Assembly (NCBI GenBank): GCA_964629335.1
Contig: CAZVRH010000002.1
Coordinates: 20,882-84,881, forward strand
Length of the DNA stretch: 64,000 bases
Reading direction: 5' to 3'
From: CACPJA01 sp964629335
GTDB taxonomy: Bacteria; Pseudomonadota; Gammaproteobacteria; Steroidobacterales; UBA11654
Positions 62,357 through 64,000 of this stretch are shown in pieces. Position 1 is the stretch's first letter. Every line of letters begins with the position of its first letter. Below the pieces are notes generated by a model, which was not told the origin of the DNA, made no database searches, and saw nothing but the letters and a program-made list of their open reading frames with translations. A program made the translations under genes and the position numbers.

Positions 62357-63520
62357 ATGTTCTCTGACAGTATCCTCTATTTATCATCAATTTTTTTGAT
62401 GTTTGGTCTTCTAGGGTATTTTTATCTTAAGTTTATTGATAAAGATGAAAATCAGAATAAGATTAACCCAGACTATCTAACTGGTCTTAAGTATCTTCTC
62501 AACGAAGAATCAGACAAAGCAATTGATTTATTTTCAAATATTATAAACATTGATGAGGACACTATTCAGACTCATCTGGCACTAGGGGTTTTATTCAGGA
62601 GACAGGGTAAATTTGACAAGGCGATAAAACTACATGAAAACATTATTAGCAAGCCTGACCTTGAAGAACAATACTACTATCAAACACTAAATGAATTAGG
62701 GGAAAATTACTTTGCAGCAGGAATCTATGATAAAGCAGAAGACATCTATTTAAAATTAAAAGAAATTAAGACTCATCAAGTTTCTAGTCTAGAAAAACTA
62801 ATTAAGATTTATGAATATCTATCTCAGTGGGAACAAGCATTATTAAACTTAGAAGAGCTATCTAAACTTGATAAAGACAATGATCTTATAAAGGCTAAAT
62901 CTCATTATTATTGTCAATTGACACAAACCTGCATAGATCAAAATAATCTGAAAAAGGCAGAAATATATCTGAAAAAAGCAACCGATAATAACTCAGAATC
63001 TATAAGACAAATGTTTTTATCATCAATCATTGCTCTAAAAAAGAATCAATTCGAAGCTGCAATTGAGTATTACGTACAAATGATTAAAAACAGTAATGTT
63101 GGACATTTTATACTTTTGCCCATTCTTCTAAAAAATACGGAACTTGAAAAGGAGAGTAATATCAATACAGAATTGGATAGACTTGTTTTGAAAAAACCTG
63201 ACATAGACATTCAATATTCCATGCTGTCAGTCATGTTTCCAGAGATAAACAATGACATTATATCTGAATCTTTTAAAAAACAGATTAGTTGCAATATAGT
63301 GGTTAATGAAATAATTCAACAAAATGAAAACACAAACCTTGATGTTATCAGTAATGAACTGTTAGAAAAATTAAAACTAATTATTCACAACAACACAAAG
63401 AACGATTATAAATATAGTTGCAATCAATGCGGTTATGAAACCATAAGCCATTCTTGGCAATGCCCCACTTGCAAAAGCTGGGAAAAATCTGAACCTATTA
63501 ATTTTATAGAGAAAATATAA
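62357..63520 (+). CDS. lapB: Lipopolysaccharide assembly protein B (LapB/YciM)
   Basis: Inner-membrane TPR protein that controls LpxC turnover by FtsH and couples LPS synthesis to transport; its partner FtsH is also in this window. The 387 residues have an N-terminal transmembrane helix (about 7-26), about eight TPR-like helices pairs (for example ALGVLFRRQGKFDKAIKLHE at about 76) and a C-terminal rubredoxin-like metal site: YSCNQCGYETISHSWQCPTCKSWE in parts (CNQCG and CPTCKSW, about 354-375). LapA, usually just upstream, is absent. It starts 27 bp after ihfB. Confidence 0.93.
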   Translation: MFSDSILYLSSIFLMFGLLGYFYLKFIDKDENQNKINPDYLTGLKYLLNEESDKAIDLFSNIINIDEDTIQTHLALGVLFRRQGKFDKAIKLHENIISKPDLEEQYYYQTLNELGENYFAAGIYDKAEDIYLKLKEIKTHQVSSLEKLIKIYEYLSQWEQALLNLEELSKLDKDNDLIKAKSHYYCQLTQTCIDQNNLKKAEIYLKKATDNNSESIRQMFLSSIIALKKNQFEAAIEYYVQMIKNSNVGHFILLPILLKNTELEKESNINTELDRLVLKKPDIDIQYSMLSVMFPEINNDIISESFKKQISCNIVVNEIIQQNENTNLDVISNELLEKLKLIIHNNTKNDYKYSCNQCGYETISHSWQCPTCKSWEKSEPINFIEKI

Positions 63521-63521
63521 A

Positions 63522-63932
63522 TTGAAAAATAAAAGAAAAACTGGAGTCATAGCAGGCAACTTTGATGTTATCCATCCTGGATATATTCTCTTATTTAACG
63601 AGTGTAAAAAACATTGCTCTAAATTTATTATCCTTCTACACGAAGACCCTTCTATTGAAAGACCGGAAAAAATTAAACCCATCTTAAATATTGAAGAAAG
63701 AATAATGACTCTGTCGTCCCTAGTGCAAGTTGATGAAATTATTACTTATAAACTTGAGGATGACTTATACAAGCTGTTGTCAGATCTAGATATTGATATT
63801 AGGTTTTTAGGTGAAGATTATAAAAATAAGTCTTTCACTGGAGATGATCTAAAAATACCTATACATTTTCTTGATAGATCACACGGGTGGAGTACCACAA
63901 AATTTAAAAATAAAATAGCTGAGAGCATCTGA
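63522..63932 (+). CDS. Cytidylyltransferase-like protein (TagD/RfaE2 superfamily)
   Basis: Small nucleotidyltransferase-fold protein; substrate unknown. The 136 residues begin after a basic lead with VIAGNFDVIHPGYILLFNECK (IAGNFDVIHPGYILLF at about residue 9), related to GTFDLLHxGH of TagD and RfaE2 (HldE C-domain). The HxGH signature has become HPGY, losing the second His. A later ISTT-like segment reads HGWSTTKFKNKI, where the family has an STT-Arg/Lys. Start is TTG 63522, one base after the lapB stop. Location after the LPS regulator lapB may hint at envelope sugar activation; this is only inference. Confidence 0.7.
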   Translation: MKNKRKTGVIAGNFDVIHPGYILLFNECKKHCSKFIILLHEDPSIERPEKIKPILNIEERIMTLSSLVQVDEIITYKLEDDLYKLLSDLDIDIRFLGEDYKNKSFTGDDLKIPIHFLDRSHGWSTTKFKNKIAESI

Positions 63933-63946
63933 CTGAAGGGTTATCC

Positions 63947-64000
63947 TGGCTCCCCGGGCCGGACTCGAACCAGCGACCAATTGATTAACAGTCAATCGCT
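63947..64000 (-). tRNA. tRNA-Asn(GTT), 5' part beyond window
   Basis: The visible 54 nt (minus strand) include the anticodon arm with loop CTGTTAA (anticodon GTT), T arm TTCGAGT, acceptor end CCGGGGA with discriminator G and encoded CCA (63947-63949). G73 agrees with tRNA-Asn. The 5' acceptor and D arm lie outside the window. Confidence 0.9.

Overview
The window looks like a stretch of core chromosome from a low-G+C, compact gammaproteobacterium. Three things point this way. Gene order follows the Pseudomonas-type gammaproteobacterial backbone: grpE-dnaK-dnaJ-carA-carB-greA-rlmE-ftsH-glmM-tpiA-secG-tRNA-Leu, tRNA-fMet-rimP-nusA-infB-rbfA-truB-rpsO-pnp, ubiG-gph-yciK facing gyrA-serC-pheA-aroA-cmk-rpsA-ihfB. 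Spacers are very short, with many 1-17 nt stop/start overlaps. A/T-rich codons dominate throughout. A streamlined marine lineage (SAR86-like or similar) would fit, but this is inference; no rRNA lies in the window to prove it. I see no insertion sequence, prophage, CRISPR array or other mobile element, and no gap above 300 bases without a gene.

Layout. 1-3455 (minus strand): agmatine-to-putrescine genes aguB (cut by the window edge) and aguA, the tmRNA gene, a secreted CbiX-like protein of unknown role, and smpB. 3509-6525: a sodium-dependent NSS-family transporter and ratA, converging on bamE and nadK. 6610-11480: heat-shock cluster hrcA-grpE-dnaK-dnaJ. 11568-12269: a TIGR02206/YwaF-like membrane protein. 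12294-21872: carA-carB-greA-rlmE-ftsH, then glmM-tpiA-secG, with an attenuator-like leader before carA. 22214-22297: tRNA-Leu(GAG). 22357-36522: a 13-gene nuoA-N operon for respiratory complex I, preceded by an A/T-rich spacer with two DnaA boxes. 36556-44798: initiator tRNA and the rimP-nusA-infB-rbfA-truB-rpsO-pnp transcription/translation cluster.

44802-45716 (minus): dksA and queF. 45803-50524: smc, a very short zipA, scpA and scpB, a chromosome-segregation and division cluster. 50525-52610 (minus): yciK-like SDR, HAD phosphatase, ubiG. 52746-63932: gyrA, serC, serA, pheA, aroA, cmk, rpsA, ihfB, lapB and a small cytidylyltransferase-like gene. 63947-64000: the 3' part of a tRNA-Asn.

The most unusual object is the Smc protein (45803-48520). 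It is 905 residues long, with both ATPase head halves intact, but the coiled coil runs about 530 residues with no recognisable hinge domain; a short, charge-poor segment sits at its exact midpoint. Other points of interest are an initiator tRNA with a U1-U72 mismatch, a DksA that has lost three of four zinc cysteines, aguA starting 5 nt after the tmRNA 3' end, a possible leader-peptide attenuator before carAB, a monofunctional prephenate dehydratase without chorismate mutase, and a Met-rich secreted CbiX-like protein translationally coupled to smpB.
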